Shown here: positions 23,950-33,652 of the stretch, one piece after another
Numbering within the stretch: position 1 is the first letter of the stretch
How the letters are laid out: every line of letters starts with the position of its first letter
Origin: Bacillus sp. N1-1
GTDB taxonomy: Bacteria; Bacillota; Bacilli; Bacillales; Guptibacillaceae
Length of the DNA: 64,000 nt
Direction of reading: 5' to 3'
NCBI RefSeq assembly: GCF_009818105.1
Contig: NZ_CP046564.1
Span: 3,782,001 to 3,846,000 of the forward strand
The notes under the pieces: model-generated
Told to the model about the DNA's origin: nothing
Seen by the model: only the letters and a program-made list of their open reading frames with translations
Databases searched by the model: none
Translations under genes and position numbers: made by a program

Positions 23950-25359
23950 TTAATAGACTACAGCATTCGTTAAATCAACGTAATCCACTTCTTCTCGGCT
24001 GTCAATCAACCATTTCCCTCCGCTTTTCACAAGTTTATAGTGAAAACCATTTGAGGTAACTTCCGTCTTTACGTTGCTTTCACCTCGCTCATGATTCGCT
24101 GAATCCATCGTAACGAGAACGTCGATTTCTGCTTTCTTTCCAGATGAATCGATAGATAAGCTGTCAAGATCAAAGGCTGCTTCCACAACCTCTCCGGTAA
24201 AAGCGGCATTATTTTCTTTCACTGATCGGAAGCGCTCATCAAAATACGATTGTAGCTCTGGGGTTAGGTTTGAAAAGTAATCTGTTTCAAGATTTTCATA
24301 TGCATAGATCCAGTCATTTAAGTACGTATTAACAGCGGAAATGATCAAATTTATTTCATCCTGATTCTGCACCGCTTCTGACTGATCAGCGGCTACTTCT
24401 TTTTCGATCACAACAGGCTCTGGTTCGCGATAGTCGATCGAAAAGAACGGAGCTTCTCCTTCAAAGTGAACGGAAGGGCTTTTCACAACGCCTGCTTCAA
24501 ACGTTTTCTCTGCATGCATAACAACAGACCCATCCGTTGGATAAGGACCGATTTCTCCGACATCACCTACCGCGATGCCAGTGTCTTTTCCATTTATAAA
24601 TAAGCGAGCATCTTCGTAGTTCGAATCTGGCATCACAAACGCGCCATTAACAGGCAAATCAACCTGCACGGTTTCCTCAGATGGAACGAGTTCGATCTCC
24701 GCTTCTCCACGCATCGTGTACCCTTCATTTTCTAATTTTGTTTCAAAATGATAGCTCCCTGGCAGAAATGGCCCGATTTTTTTACCATCTTCTCCAATCG
24801 TTCCGCTCTCTTCTTTATTAATGAAAAGCGTTGTTTTATTGAATTGTGTTCCTACCTCTACATAGATCGGGGCAGGAGCAATTACATAATCCTTAAATAG
24901 ATAAAAAGCCTTCCCATCTTCCATTAACGTCATTTGAAGGAGCAAGCTTTCGTTCGGTTTGATAAGCGTATGATCGCTTAAGCCTCTAGCCTGTCTCTCC
25001 AAATCTTGAACAAGGAGTGTTCGTTGGTCAGGGTGATCTTTCAAAAGCGAAACAAAACTCGCAAGTTCAGCTTCCTGTGAAAGCAATGGATTTGTGTCAG
25101 GAATGAACTTCCCGATCGCCTCGTAATCCTCTTCCAAAAGCGCATCGCGAAACCGTTCCACTGTTCGTTCAGGAGATGTTACCCATTTTAACGTTAGAAA
25201 ACTACCAATCAAGACAAGGATAATCCCTCCAATGATTGCTCCCCATAAAAGGCCTCTCGATTTGTTTAATGGCGGTTCCCTCGTTCTCGCTACTTTCTGT
25301 CCACACTTGACGCAAAACGCTCCAGCCTCGCTCCTCTTACACTGATTGCACCAATTCAT
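23950..25359 (-). CDS. Zinc-ribbon membrane protein, TcaA/YvbJ-like
   Basis: A 469-residue protein. An N-terminal zinc ribbon (Cys4, Cys7, Cys16, Cys19) faces the cytoplasm, one helix follows (GLLWGAIIGGIILVLIGSFL, residues ~36-55), and about 410 residues are predicted outside. The exterior part has repeated segments of the type TLFINKEESG and ARLFINGKDTG, as in the TcaA/YvbJ family, then a C-terminal domain of NTF2-like character (residues ~340-465). TcaA-type proteins are linked to cell-envelope stress and glycopeptide resistance in staphylococci; the Bacillus role is unclear. It is convergent with the sulfoquinovose operon promoter region only through a repeat, and is divergent from the zinc-ribbon genes at 25.5 kb. 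Confidence 0.82.
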   Translation of the reverse strand: MNWCNQCKRSEAGAFCVKCGQKVARTREPPLNKSRGLLWGAIIGGIILVLIGSFLTLKWVTSPERTVERFRDALLEEDYEAIGKFIPDTNPLLSQEAELASFVSLLKDHPDQRTLLVQDLERQARGLSDHTLIKPNESLLLQMTLMEDGKAFYLFKDYVIAPAPIYVEVGTQFNKTTLFINKEESGTIGEDGKKIGPFLPGSYHFETKLENEGYTMRGEAEIELVPSEETVQVDLPVNGAFVMPDSNYEDARLFINGKDTGIAVGDVGEIGPYPTDGSVVMHAEKTFEAGVVKSPSVHFEGEAPFFSIDYREPEPVVIEKEVAADQSEAVQNQDEINLIISAVNTYLNDWIYAYENLETDYFSNLTPELQSYFDERFRSVKENNAAFTGEVVEAAFDLDSLSIDSSGKKAEIDVLVTMDSANHERGESNVKTEVTSNGFHYKLVKSGGKWLIDSREEVDYVDLTNAVVY

Positions 25360-25535
25360 CTATCCACCTCCGCCCATTATTCCAAATCATATGGGCGAGA
25401 TTCCTATTTATGACTGCTATTCCAAACCGTTTTTTTAACATGATTTAGAACTTTTATCATATCTATGAAAAGGTCGGAAAAGCACTCGTTCTGCTCTTAA
25501 CCTATTAAGATCGAACAGTAAAAGGAGGAGAAGGC

Positions 25536-26018
25536 ATGTCAGATCTACAAACGAAAATAGGCGGAGGTTTATCAAAGCTTCAAGACGGCCTAAACCAAGG
25601 AAAAACGAAACTCCAAACAGCACAGGAAGTTTCTCAGTTAAAGAAGCATGCAAGTGATGCTGCTTCAAATCGAATGAAAGTCATCAACCAGCTTGGAGAG
25701 CTTACTTATCGCCTCCTTCGAAAAGGAGAAATCCAGCATTCTGATTTAACAGTACAAGTTGAGCGCCTTCTTCCATACGACCTGGAACTTTATCAAGCGA
25801 ATCGTGCCCTCAGCCAAATGAAAAAAGAAGCAAGTGAACACGTTTGCGATTGCGGAGCCCCCATTCAAGTAGAGGATACGTTTTGTGGAAGCTGTGGAAG
25901 CAAAGTATTGATAGCCGAACCCCCTCAAGCACTCGCAACTCAACCGTGTGAACTGTGTAAGGAAGAAGTACCTGAGTCTGCTCGATTCTGCGGTTGTTGC
26001 GGTTTGAAAAATGGCTAG
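25536..26018 (+). CDS. Double zinc-ribbon protein
   Basis: A 160-residue soluble protein. Residues 1-105 are mostly helical and charged, probably a coiled coil (SKLQDGLNQGKTKLQTAQEVSQ begins it in pieces). The C-terminus carries two treble-clef-like zinc ribbons: CDCG...CGSCG around residues 109-130 and CELC...CGCCG around 145-157. AAAGGAGGAGAAGGC leads to the ATG. It stands 3 bases upstream of another zinc-ribbon gene and is divergent from the TcaA-like gene, so the three may form a functional module. Proteins of this build are common in Bacillus and unassigned. Confidence 0.8.
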   Translation: MSDLQTKIGGGLSKLQDGLNQGKTKLQTAQEVSQLKKHASDAASNRMKVINQLGELTYRLLRKGEIQHSDLTVQVERLLPYDLELYQANRALSQMKKEASEHVCDCGAPIQVEDTFCGSCGSKVLIAEPPQALATQPCELCKEEVPESARFCGCCGLKNG

Positions 26019-26021
26019 GAG

Positions 26022-27579
26022 GTGGTGATCATCACGTACTGTACAACATGTGGCAACGAGGTTAGCGACAATTACTGTCCTTTTGATGGGACTTTTCAGC
26101 TTCATGCAGAGACTCCAAGCATTACTTCGGGCGCCAAACCAAAATTTTGTTCAGATTGCGGTATAGAGAATAGCCATCACGAGCAATATTGTATGCAGTG
26201 TGGTTCTTTTCAACTTCCCCTCGTCCCTTTTAAAGCGGAACGCACCCAGGAAAAGGTGGCGACGTCTCATACGATTCCCGATTTCAGCAGCATCAATAAA
26301 AGAATGGCCATACTTTGCGCTTTTCTTGCCTTTCTTGCGGTTGGCATCATGTCTTTGGTGGTATCAGAAGGGCTTCAGCAGCAAGCCGCTTCCTTTCAAC
26401 AAACCCTAAATGAGCTCGAGGTTGGCCCAACACAAGTCGTAAACGATTTTTATGATAACTACGGTACTGAAAACACCTTTAACCGATCCCTTCTTTGGAA
26501 TGACCGATTATTGGATGGCAGCTCATCTCCTTAATTCAACACTTTCCTTCAATTTAACAGAAGCTGGTGAGCGATTTGGAGGAGACCTCGAGCTTCATTC
26601 TGGCCTGCTGATCCTGCTTTTACTGCCCCTTATTTCGCTACTGATCGCCGGATATCTGTACGGTCGAAGAGCTTCAGGAACGTTTCAACATTATTGGCTA
26701 TCTTCGCTATTAATCGGCCTTGTTTATGGCGTGCTAACGGCACTGATCGCTCTGATCGCAGGATTCCAATTCGATGCTTCAGCACAAGATAGCGGCATGG
26801 TTGCGAGCTTATCAATTGAAAACAACTACCCGTTCATAAAAGCTCTGTTTGCCGGGTTGTTCCTTGGTACAATCTTTTCTTTTATTGGTAGTTTGTATGG
26901 AAGTGGCACGATGAAACAACTAACTTCTTCTCCACTAAAAGAAGGCATCAGAACAATCACATTCGGTATCGCGCTCTCCTCTGCAGTGATTATTCTGTTA
27001 CTCTATCGTTTCATGTCTGACGCTAACCCTGTTCTTAGCTTTGATGATATTCCCGCAACCTATTTCCTAATCATCGCGTTTCAAGGCGGTTTTCTTCTAT
27101 GGAATGCGCTCAACCTTTCTTCTCTTACGTTAGATATGAACATACTAGATGAGAAACTGCAGGTAATGTATTCTGCACTTGGTGGGATAAAAATGGAGAC
27201 AAATGATCCTTTCTCACTCTTTAGCTTCCTATCAAGTAATCCAGGTAACTTAAAACTCTATATGATCATCGGGTTGCTCATCCCAATTGGTTTATTCCTA
27301 TGGGCAGGATACAGGCTACATCAGGGAGGCGCCATTCAACTTCATCGGTTTGTCGTCTTTGGTTTACTATATGCTTTTATGATGTCTTTACTAACCGCTG
27401 GTTCAAATACTGGATTCACATTTAAATTAGATTTCTCAGCTAGAGAATTTCAAGACATGACAGACGTACCATTTCTTTTTATTGGTTCCTCCGCCATCGC
27501 TACATTCTTCAAATGCTTTATCTTTTCCACGCTGCTCGCTATTTGTGGCGCTTATTGGAAGAAGCGGAAAGCGGAGTGA
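26022..27579 (+). pseudogene. Zinc-ribbon polytopic membrane protein, interrupted by a frameshift
   Basis: Two overlapping frames read as one gene. The first (26022-26534) encodes zinc-ribbon motifs (CTTCG, and CSDCG...CMQCG), one helix (MAILCAFLAFLAVGIMSLVV) and then a non-helical tail. The second (open from 26452) has no ribosome binding site and encodes about eight further helices. Removing one T from the run of five at 26447-26451 joins them as ...VVNDFMITTVLKTPL..., giving a continuous protein of roughly 515 residues. The start is also odd: AGGAGG at 26017 is well spaced only for an ATC codon at 26031, while the GTG codons at 26022 and 26025 are too close. Either a sequencing error, a phase-variable T-run, a decaying gene or recoding explains this. 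Confidence 0.65.
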
Positions 27580-27650
27580 GCGTCCGCTGTGGATGGACTT
27601 TTGAGGTTTTTTGTTTGCGAAGGGGGTCAGGCTCGAGCCTGACCCCCTTC
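27570..27650. repeat. Composite palindromic element, copy 4
   Basis: Hairpin 2 is a perfect 32-base palindrome at 27619-27650 with centre CTCGAG and near-identical flanks to copy 2 (linker TTTTTTGTTTGCG). Hairpin 1 is degenerate here: GTCC and GGAC remain around a nine-base loop. It lies beyond the plus-strand gene stop and overlaps the end of a broken minus-strand ORF. Confidence 0.85.
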
Positions 27651-27766
27651 ACTTTCATTTACCTCTAACACTGAATTCTTCAAATACGGAACGCCTTCTA
27701 CCTCAACTTCCTGATACACCCATTCTCCGGTATTTCTAAAAATAAACGCACCTTCTCAATACTCAT
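27627..27766 (-). pseudogene. Remnant of a small gene coupled to galE
   Basis: An ATG at 27766 overlaps the galE stop codon (ATGA). In its own frame it stops after 22 codons. One base lost near 27734-27742 would restore a ~46-residue product: MSIEKVRLF, then RNTGEWVYQEVEVEG, then VPYLKNSVLEVNE, ending GGQARA with its stop in a palindromic repeat. The second-frame sequence looks protein-like (regular hydrophobic/charged alternation). I do not recognise the family. Either a frameshift pseudogene or a sequencing error. Confidence 0.45.
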
Positions 27767-28755
27767 GACTGATCTCCATACCCTTCAGGATGATCTTGGT
27801 GCCAGCTCCACGCGTGCGCTACAATTTGCGAAAGCTCTGGATAGACAGGCTTCCATCCAAGTTCATTCATCGCTTTCGACGACGAAGCAATTAATGTCGC
27901 TGGATCTCCTGCGCGACGCGGCGCTACTTCTGCCTCAATCGGTTTTTCTGTCACGCTACGACACGTATCAATCACTTCTTTCACCGTAAACCCTTTGCCA
28001 TTGCCAAGGTTATAAATGCCGCTCTCATTCGTTTCTTTCATCTTTTTCAACGCAAGGTAGTGAGCCTGCGCAAGGTCAAGCACATGAATATAATCACGGA
28101 CACATGTGCCATCTTTCGTATCATAATCATCACCAAAAATCGATACTTTCTCGCGCTGGCCAAGCGCCGCCTGAAGGACGATTGGAATGAGATGAGACTC
28201 CGGTTGATGGTCTTCCCCAATTTCCCCCTCTGGATCTGCACCAGCTGCATTAAAGTAGCGAAGCGAAGTGGATTTTAAGCCATAAGCATCGTCACACCAG
28301 CGCAGCATCTTCTCAATCGCAAGCTTCGTCTCTCCATACGGATTGGTTGGATTTGTTGCGTCATTTTCCTCAATCGGCGTTCGCTCTGGATTTCCGTAAG
28401 TGGCAGCCGTCGATGAGAACACGATGTATTTCACATCATGTTCAACGAGTTTCGTTACAAGTGCATGAGAACCCGCTACGTTATTTCGATAATATTCAAG
28501 CGGATTTGTAACGCTCTCGCCAACAAGTGAGCTTGCAGCAAAGTGAATCACAGAATCGATATCGTGATCGGCAAAAATTTGATCGATCACTTTTCCGTCT
28601 GTTAAATCTCCTTTATACAAAGGAACGTTAAGCACAGCTTGTTCATGTCCTTTTGTTAAATTATCAAGCACGACAACATCTTCATTTTGCTCTCGTAAAT
28701 ACATAACCGTATGGCTCCCAATATATCCGGCACCACCAGTGACTAAAATCGCCAT
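27763..28755 (-). CDS. galE: UDP-glucose 4-epimerase (Leloir pathway copy)
   Basis: A 330-residue extended short-chain dehydrogenase that interconverts UDP-galactose and UDP-glucose with tightly bound NAD. N-terminal GGAGYIGSH binds NAD. The catalytic Ser/Tyr are in FSSTAATYGNP and NPYGETKLAIE (YxxxK), and LRYFNAAGADP is the family marker. It is the last intact gene of the galactoside operon, behind ganA, galT and galK, and completes the Leloir pathway. GGAGGGG precedes the ATG. A second galE (47.1-48.1 kb) lies beside the teichoic acid genes, so this copy is probably catabolic. Confidence 0.95.
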   Translation of the reverse strand: MAILVTGGAGYIGSHTVMYLREQNEDVVVLDNLTKGHEQAVLNVPLYKGDLTDGKVIDQIFADHDIDSVIHFAASSLVGESVTNPLEYYRNNVAGSHALVTKLVEHDVKYIVFSSTAATYGNPERTPIEENDATNPTNPYGETKLAIEKMLRWCDDAYGLKSTSLRYFNAAGADPEGEIGEDHQPESHLIPIVLQAALGQREKVSIFGDDYDTKDGTCVRDYIHVLDLAQAHYLALKKMKETNESGIYNLGNGKGFTVKEVIDTCRSVTEKPIEAEVAPRRAGDPATLIASSSKAMNELGWKPVYPELSQIVAHAWSWHQDHPEGYGDQS

Positions 28756-28814
28756 GTTTTCCCCTCCATATCAATCATTAATCGTCGAATCCTATCGTTA
28801 TTTCCCGGAAAATA

Positions 28815-30824
28815 CTAGGTAAGCTTCAGCACATATGAACCAAGCGGCGCAACTGTCATTTCTCCTCGATATTCCTCGTGTGAAACGGCATCGTTCCACG
28901 TACCGTCTGGAAGTGTGAGCGTACCATCATGATTCGTTGAATGGTTTACAACGGATAAAAATATCGCTCCATCTTTTCCTGTACGCGTAACAGCTTCCAC
29001 GTTTTCACTTGAAGCGATCGTAGTAACATCTGTTGCTTCGAAAACTTCTGCATAAAGAGCGTCCATCATCTCTTCTTCAAGAGCCGATCCGATGTAGTAC
29101 ACCGTACCTTTTCCATACTTATTCTTCGTAATAGCCGCGGTTTTTTCATAGAAACAGCCTCGATATTCAGCAAGAACTTCCGCGGTTTTCGGGTCAACGA
29201 GATCGCACCAGATTGAAGCGACAGAGTTCACACCCTTAATCGCTCCCTGAACCCCTTCAACCTCATTGCTTTGACCAAGCTGAAGCGATTCATACTCATT
29301 AATTTCCACACCTGCAAGCTCACGTAGTGCGCCTGGAAGCGTATCTTCTACGACAAAATTGTTCTGTTCTTTCACCCCTGCACGATAAGAAAGAATCACA
29401 GTTCCACCTTGCTCCGCAAAGCGTGAAATTTTTTCATTAACTGCTGGATCAGTTAGGAAATAAACGGGTACAACAAGCACCTTATAGCCGTCCAAATTGC
29501 TTTCTTTTGTCACAATATCCGTCATCGCGTTCATGCGATGAGCAGGACTGTAGAAGCGAAGGAACTCTTGCTTGTATTCAAACGCATTGCTTTGCGGTTG
29601 GATGCCCCACGCCCATGCGTTTTCGACATCATAATAAACCGCTACATCCGCTTTGTACGTCGAAGCAATCCAGTCATCACCAAACACGCTAAGGGAATCG
29701 ATGACCTCTTTCACTTCATTGTATTTGCGCTTTGGCTTTCCATCATGATCAAGAACACCGTGGCAAAACTCTTCCGTTCCAAAGCGAGCGGCGCGCCAGC
29801 GGAAGTACACAATCGCTTCAGCTCCGCGAGCAATGGCCTGATACGTCCAAAGCTTAATATGACCCGGACGTGGCAAATAACCAATACGACTCCACCCTTG
29901 CGCTCCTGAAAGTTCTTCCATCACCCAGAAGCCTTTCCCGTCTTTAGAAGAACGACAAAGATCATGCTGATGAGCAATCGCCGCAGGCGCAATTGGCTCA
30001 GGTAAACCGCCCCATACCGGGTAGTTATCGAATGAAATAAAATCAAGTTCTTTTGACATATCCCACTGATTAATCGCCTGATCAGTGTACACAAAGTTAT
30101 GCGTAATCCACCGATCGGAGCGAATATGCTTTCGAAGAAGATCCGTTTGAAGCTTATTGTAAGATGTATACGCATCGGCACAGAAACGATCAAAATCTAG
30201 AAGCAAGCTTGGATTATGCTCCTGGAATACTTTACGCGGCACCGGAATTTGTGACCATGCCGTATACGTTTGACTCCAGAAAACAGTGCCCCATGCTTCG
30301 TTTAACATATCTAACGTTTCATATTTTTGCTGTAGCCAGACTTGAAAAGCCTGCTGATCGACATCACCATAGCTACGATCTGATTTTTCATGACCGTATT
30401 CATTGTCTACCTGCCAACCGATAATCCCTTCATGCTGACCGTATCGCTTTGCCATTTCTTCTACAATTTTTGCTGAAAACTTACGGTACACTTCGCTGTT
30501 TACCGTATAGTGACGTCTTGCACCAAAGGAAATAACCGTACCATTCGGATCGACAGGCAAAATTTCTGGATACTTTTCTACCATCCATGCAGGTGGTGTC
30601 GCTGTAGGTGTACCAAGAACAACCTTGATCCCGTTTTTCGTCATCAAGTCAATCGCTTCATCATAAAGTGCGAAATCATACGTCCCTTCCTGCGGCTCCA
30701 TAAGCTGCCATCCAAATTCAGCGATGCGCACAACATTCACACCGAGTTCTTTCATTAATCTTACGTCTTCTGTCCAGCGTTCTTTCGGCCACTGTTCCGG
30801 GTAATAATCGACACCTACATACAT
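28815..30824 (-). CDS. ganA: Beta-galactosidase, GH42
   Basis: A 669-residue GH42 enzyme that hydrolyses beta-galactosides or galactooligosaccharides inside the cell. The N-terminal barrel starts YVGVDYYPEQWP; the acid/base Glu is in WQVDNEYGHE and the nucleophile Glu in FWVMEELSGAQGW. It continues with the trimerisation/glutamine-amidotransferase-like domain (residues ~390-590) and a small beta domain. No signal peptide. The start at 30824 is used since AAAGGAG lies nine bases before it; 13 extra upstream codons have no such site. It lies between galT and galE. Length and context resemble GanA of Bacillus subtilis. Confidence 0.93.
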   Translation of the reverse strand: MYVGVDYYPEQWPKERWTEDVRLMKELGVNVVRIAEFGWQLMEPQEGTYDFALYDEAIDLMTKNGIKVVLGTPTATPPAWMVEKYPEILPVDPNGTVISFGARRHYTVNSEVYRKFSAKIVEEMAKRYGQHEGIIGWQVDNEYGHEKSDRSYGDVDQQAFQVWLQQKYETLDMLNEAWGTVFWSQTYTAWSQIPVPRKVFQEHNPSLLLDFDRFCADAYTSYNKLQTDLLRKHIRSDRWITHNFVYTDQAINQWDMSKELDFISFDNYPVWGGLPEPIAPAAIAHQHDLCRSSKDGKGFWVMEELSGAQGWSRIGYLPRPGHIKLWTYQAIARGAEAIVYFRWRAARFGTEEFCHGVLDHDGKPKRKYNEVKEVIDSLSVFGDDWIASTYKADVAVYYDVENAWAWGIQPQSNAFEYKQEFLRFYSPAHRMNAMTDIVTKESNLDGYKVLVVPVYFLTDPAVNEKISRFAEQGGTVILSYRAGVKEQNNFVVEDTLPGALRELAGVEINEYESLQLGQSNEVEGVQGAIKGVNSVASIWCDLVDPKTAEVLAEYRGCFYEKTAAITKNKYGKGTVYYIGSALEEEMMDALYAEVFEATDVTTIASSENVEAVTRTGKDGAIFLSVVNHSTNHDGTLTLPDGTWNDAVSHEEYRGEMTVAPLGSYVLKLT

Positions 30825-30896
30825 TGTGTTAGCTCCTTTTGCCGTTTTGTAGTTTAAATTCAATGTGAAAAGAAGCTCACCAGATTCGGCAAGCTC

Positions 30897-32429
30897 TTAT
30901 TGGTTTAAATGGGTGTTAAGCGCCTCTGTAAATCGGTCAAACGCTTCTTGACCTAGTACTGTTCGTTTAAAGACACCAGCATGGCTTAAAATATCAGAGA
31001 AGATAAGTCCGACTTCATCCCGCAACCGTCCCTGTATATTTGATGAGTCCAGGTCCGAATATTTTTCAAGAAGGGATTCTGCCCATACAACATGCTTGTT
31101 AATCCGCTCATCACGTTCAATTTGTATTAGCGGATTTTCACCTATGAGAGATTCACCAAGTAAGTGAAGTTCTTCTTGTAGCCGACCTGGCAGCACTGCC
31201 AGTCCCATCACTTCAATTAAACCGATGTTTTCTTTCTTAATATGATGTACCTCCGCATGAGGGTGAAACAGTCCCATTGGATGCTCTTTTGTTGTGCGAT
31301 TGTTTCGTAGCACAAGATCAAGCTCATAGTCGTCACCATTCCGACGAGCGATCGGTGTAATCGTGTTATGCGGCTCTTCGTCTGTAAACGCATGAACCTC
31401 GGCACGCTCATCACTGTATCCTTTCCAGTATTGAAGAATTGCGTCGGCAAGTTCACCAAGGTCTTCCCGATTGTTGCTTTGAAGACGTAGCACCGACATC
31501 GGCCACTTCACAATGCCAGCTTTCACATTCGGATAAGCGGATAGAACAACATCTCGCTCCACCTCTGCTTTTGCCATCGGGAAGTCATGCTTTCCTCCCT
31601 GAAAATGATCATGACTTAAAATCGAACCGCCAACGATTGGCAGATCTGCGTTCGAGCCGATAAAATAGTGAGGGAATTTCCCAACAAATTCAAGCAGTCG
31701 ATCAAACGTGCCGCGCGAGATTTTCATTGGTTCGTGTTCTCCATATAAGACAATCGCATGTTCGTTGTAATACACGTATGGAGAATACTGCAAATACCAT
31801 TGTTTCTCTTCAAGCGCGACAGGAATCAACCGAAGGTTTTGTCGCGCCGGATGATTGATTCGTCCCGCATATCCTACGTTTTCTTTACAAAGCAAGCATT
31901 CAGGATAACCGCTTGACTTCATCGTTTTCGCAGCCGCAATGGCTTTCGGATCCTTCTCTGGTTTGGAAAGATTAATCGTGATTTCCATCTCACCATATTC
32001 CGTCTTCGTTAGCCAATCCTCATTTTTAGCAATGCGATCTGTACGAATGTAATGAACATCTTTTGAATATTGATAAAAGTTAGCCGTTGCTGCTTCTGGG
32101 CCTGCCTGTTCATAAGTCGTTTCAAACTTCTCAATCACGCCTGATGGTCTTTCCGTTAAGCATCCCATGATTTTCGTATCGAACAAATCACGATAAGTAA
32201 CCGAATTTTCAACGAGTCTTCCGTTTTCATAGGCCCAATCTAAAATTTGATCTAAAATCGTCACGGGGCTGTCAGGTATATTCGAAGGAACATCACTTGG
32301 ATCGATTTCTTCAAGCTGAAGTACTTCTAGAATTTGATTACGCGCGTATGACAAATCCCACTCATGAATCAGATGCTTATTCAATCCATATTGGAGGAGA
32401 CGGTTAATCTCTTTGTCGATGCTTCTCAT
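30897..32429 (-). CDS. galT: Galactose-1-phosphate uridylyltransferase, type 2
   Basis: A 510-residue GalT of the long Firmicutes type. It transfers UMP between UDP-glucose and galactose 1-phosphate. The active-site segment reads GGSILSHDHFQGG (His-x-His-x-Gln), and the C-terminal NLRLIPVAL and GLFHPHAEVHHIKKEN stretches are typical of this class. Start at 32429 (MRSIDKEINRLL) has GGAGAG six bases upstream; an ORF extension of 27 codons upstream overlaps galK and is not used. It follows galK by 25 bases in the galactoside operon. Confidence 0.94.
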   Translation of the reverse strand: MRSIDKEINRLLQYGLNKHLIHEWDLSYARNQILEVLQLEEIDPSDVPSNIPDSPVTILDQILDWAYENGRLVENSVTYRDLFDTKIMGCLTERPSGVIEKFETTYEQAGPEAATANFYQYSKDVHYIRTDRIAKNEDWLTKTEYGEMEITINLSKPEKDPKAIAAAKTMKSSGYPECLLCKENVGYAGRINHPARQNLRLIPVALEEKQWYLQYSPYVYYNEHAIVLYGEHEPMKISRGTFDRLLEFVGKFPHYFIGSNADLPIVGGSILSHDHFQGGKHDFPMAKAEVERDVVLSAYPNVKAGIVKWPMSVLRLQSNNREDLGELADAILQYWKGYSDERAEVHAFTDEEPHNTITPIARRNGDDYELDLVLRNNRTTKEHPMGLFHPHAEVHHIKKENIGLIEVMGLAVLPGRLQEELHLLGESLIGENPLIQIERDERINKHVVWAESLLEKYSDLDSSNIQGRLRDEVGLIFSDILSHAGVFKRTVLGQEAFDRFTEALNTHLNQ

Positions 32430-32454
32430 GGTTTCTCTCCACTCCTCTCCAGAC

Positions 32455-33633
32455 TTACAGCGCTTCTGAAAGCTGATTGATTTCTCTTGCTCCTGCACCG
32501 ATTTCCACAACGTAAAATTCAGGTGTTAAGCCCGTTTCCTCTTTATAGGTTTTGGCTACATTCGTTTGAAATGAATTCAAAAATTGATTTTCAACAATGC
32601 TGATTGTACAGCCGCCAAACCCTGCTCCTGTCATACGGGATCCGATCACACCTTCTTCTGCCCATGCTGCTTCAACTAAAGCATCCAGTTCGAGACCAGT
32701 TACTTCATAGTCATCGCGCAAGGATTTGTGCGACTCATTCATTAGCTGTCCGAAAGCGTCAATTTCACCAGCTTTTAACCGTTTGGCTGCTTCAATCGTC
32801 CGAACGTTTTCATAAACCGCATGCTTCGCTCGTTTCTGATCAATCGGATTTGTGATGTGCTGCTTATTTGCTTCAAACGATTCAATCGTTAAATCACCAA
32901 GCGCTTGAATTGGAAGGTGTTGCTGAAGCTGTGCTAGCGCGCGCTCACATTCCGATCGACGCTCATTGTATTTTGAATCCGCAAGCCCTCTTCGTTTATT
33001 CGAATTCGCGATGACAAGAGACGCATTCTCAAGAACAACTGGGCTATAGCTATATTCAAGCGTGTTGCAATCAAGAAGAACTGCCGCTTCTTCTTTCCCC
33101 ATCCCAATCGCAAATTGATCCATAATCCCGCAGTTTACGCCAACAAACTCATTTTCCGCACGCTGGCTCATTTTCACCATGTCAACCATCTCAAGGTTAA
33201 GATGATTCAGTTCATTTAATAAGACGGCTGTTGCCAATTCGATTGATGCTGAAGAAGATAACCCTGCGCCGTTAGGAATATTGCCAAAATAAAGCACATC
33301 AAATCCGCTAACATCATAACCTGAGTGCTTCACAATCGATACGACGCCTTTTGGATAGTTTGCCCAGTCATGTTCAGCATCATAGACAAGCTTATCCGCA
33401 TTAACCGTCATGACGCCTTTCTCTGCAAAGTTCATGGAATAAAAACGAAGAATAGAATCCTCTCGTTTTCTAACAACCGCATAGGTCCCAATGCTAAGAG
33501 AGCATGGAAAAACATGTCCCCCGTTATAATCTGTATGTTCGCCAATTAAATTGACGCGTCCTGGCGAGAAGAAGCTTCTAATCTCACCACCTTCTCCATA
33601 CACCTCTCGAAATGTTTCATATAGGGTTTTCAT
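32455..33633 (-). CDS. galK: Galactokinase
   Basis: A 392-residue GHMP kinase that makes galactose 1-phosphate with ATP. The signature PGRVNLIGEHTDYNGGHVFP is at ~25-45, GAGLSSSASIE is the ATP loop, and GAGFGGCTISIV the C-terminal GHMP motif. The catalytic Asp is expected in NCGIMDQFAIGMG. The start at 33633 is set by GGGTG six bases upstream; a GTG three codons earlier would overlap it. It follows the LacI regulator gene by about 20 bases and leads the galK-galT-ganA-galE part of the operon. Confidence 0.95.
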   Translation of the reverse strand: MKTLYETFREVYGEGGEIRSFFSPGRVNLIGEHTDYNGGHVFPCSLSIGTYAVVRKREDSILRFYSMNFAEKGVMTVNADKLVYDAEHDWANYPKGVVSIVKHSGYDVSGFDVLYFGNIPNGAGLSSSASIELATAVLLNELNHLNLEMVDMVKMSQRAENEFVGVNCGIMDQFAIGMGKEEAAVLLDCNTLEYSYSPVVLENASLVIANSNKRRGLADSKYNERRSECERALAQLQQHLPIQALGDLTIESFEANKQHITNPIDQKRAKHAVYENVRTIEAAKRLKAGEIDAFGQLMNESHKSLRDDYEVTGLELDALVEAAWAEEGVIGSRMTGAGFGGCTISIVENQFLNSFQTNVAKTYKEETGLTPEFYVVEIGAGAREINQLSEAL

Positions 33634-33652
33634 TTTTTTCACCCGGCCTCGT

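Noticed and set aside
29538..29909. 123-codon plus-strand ORF opposite ganA
   Set aside because: Antisense shadow of the GH42 catalytic region; composition not protein-like.
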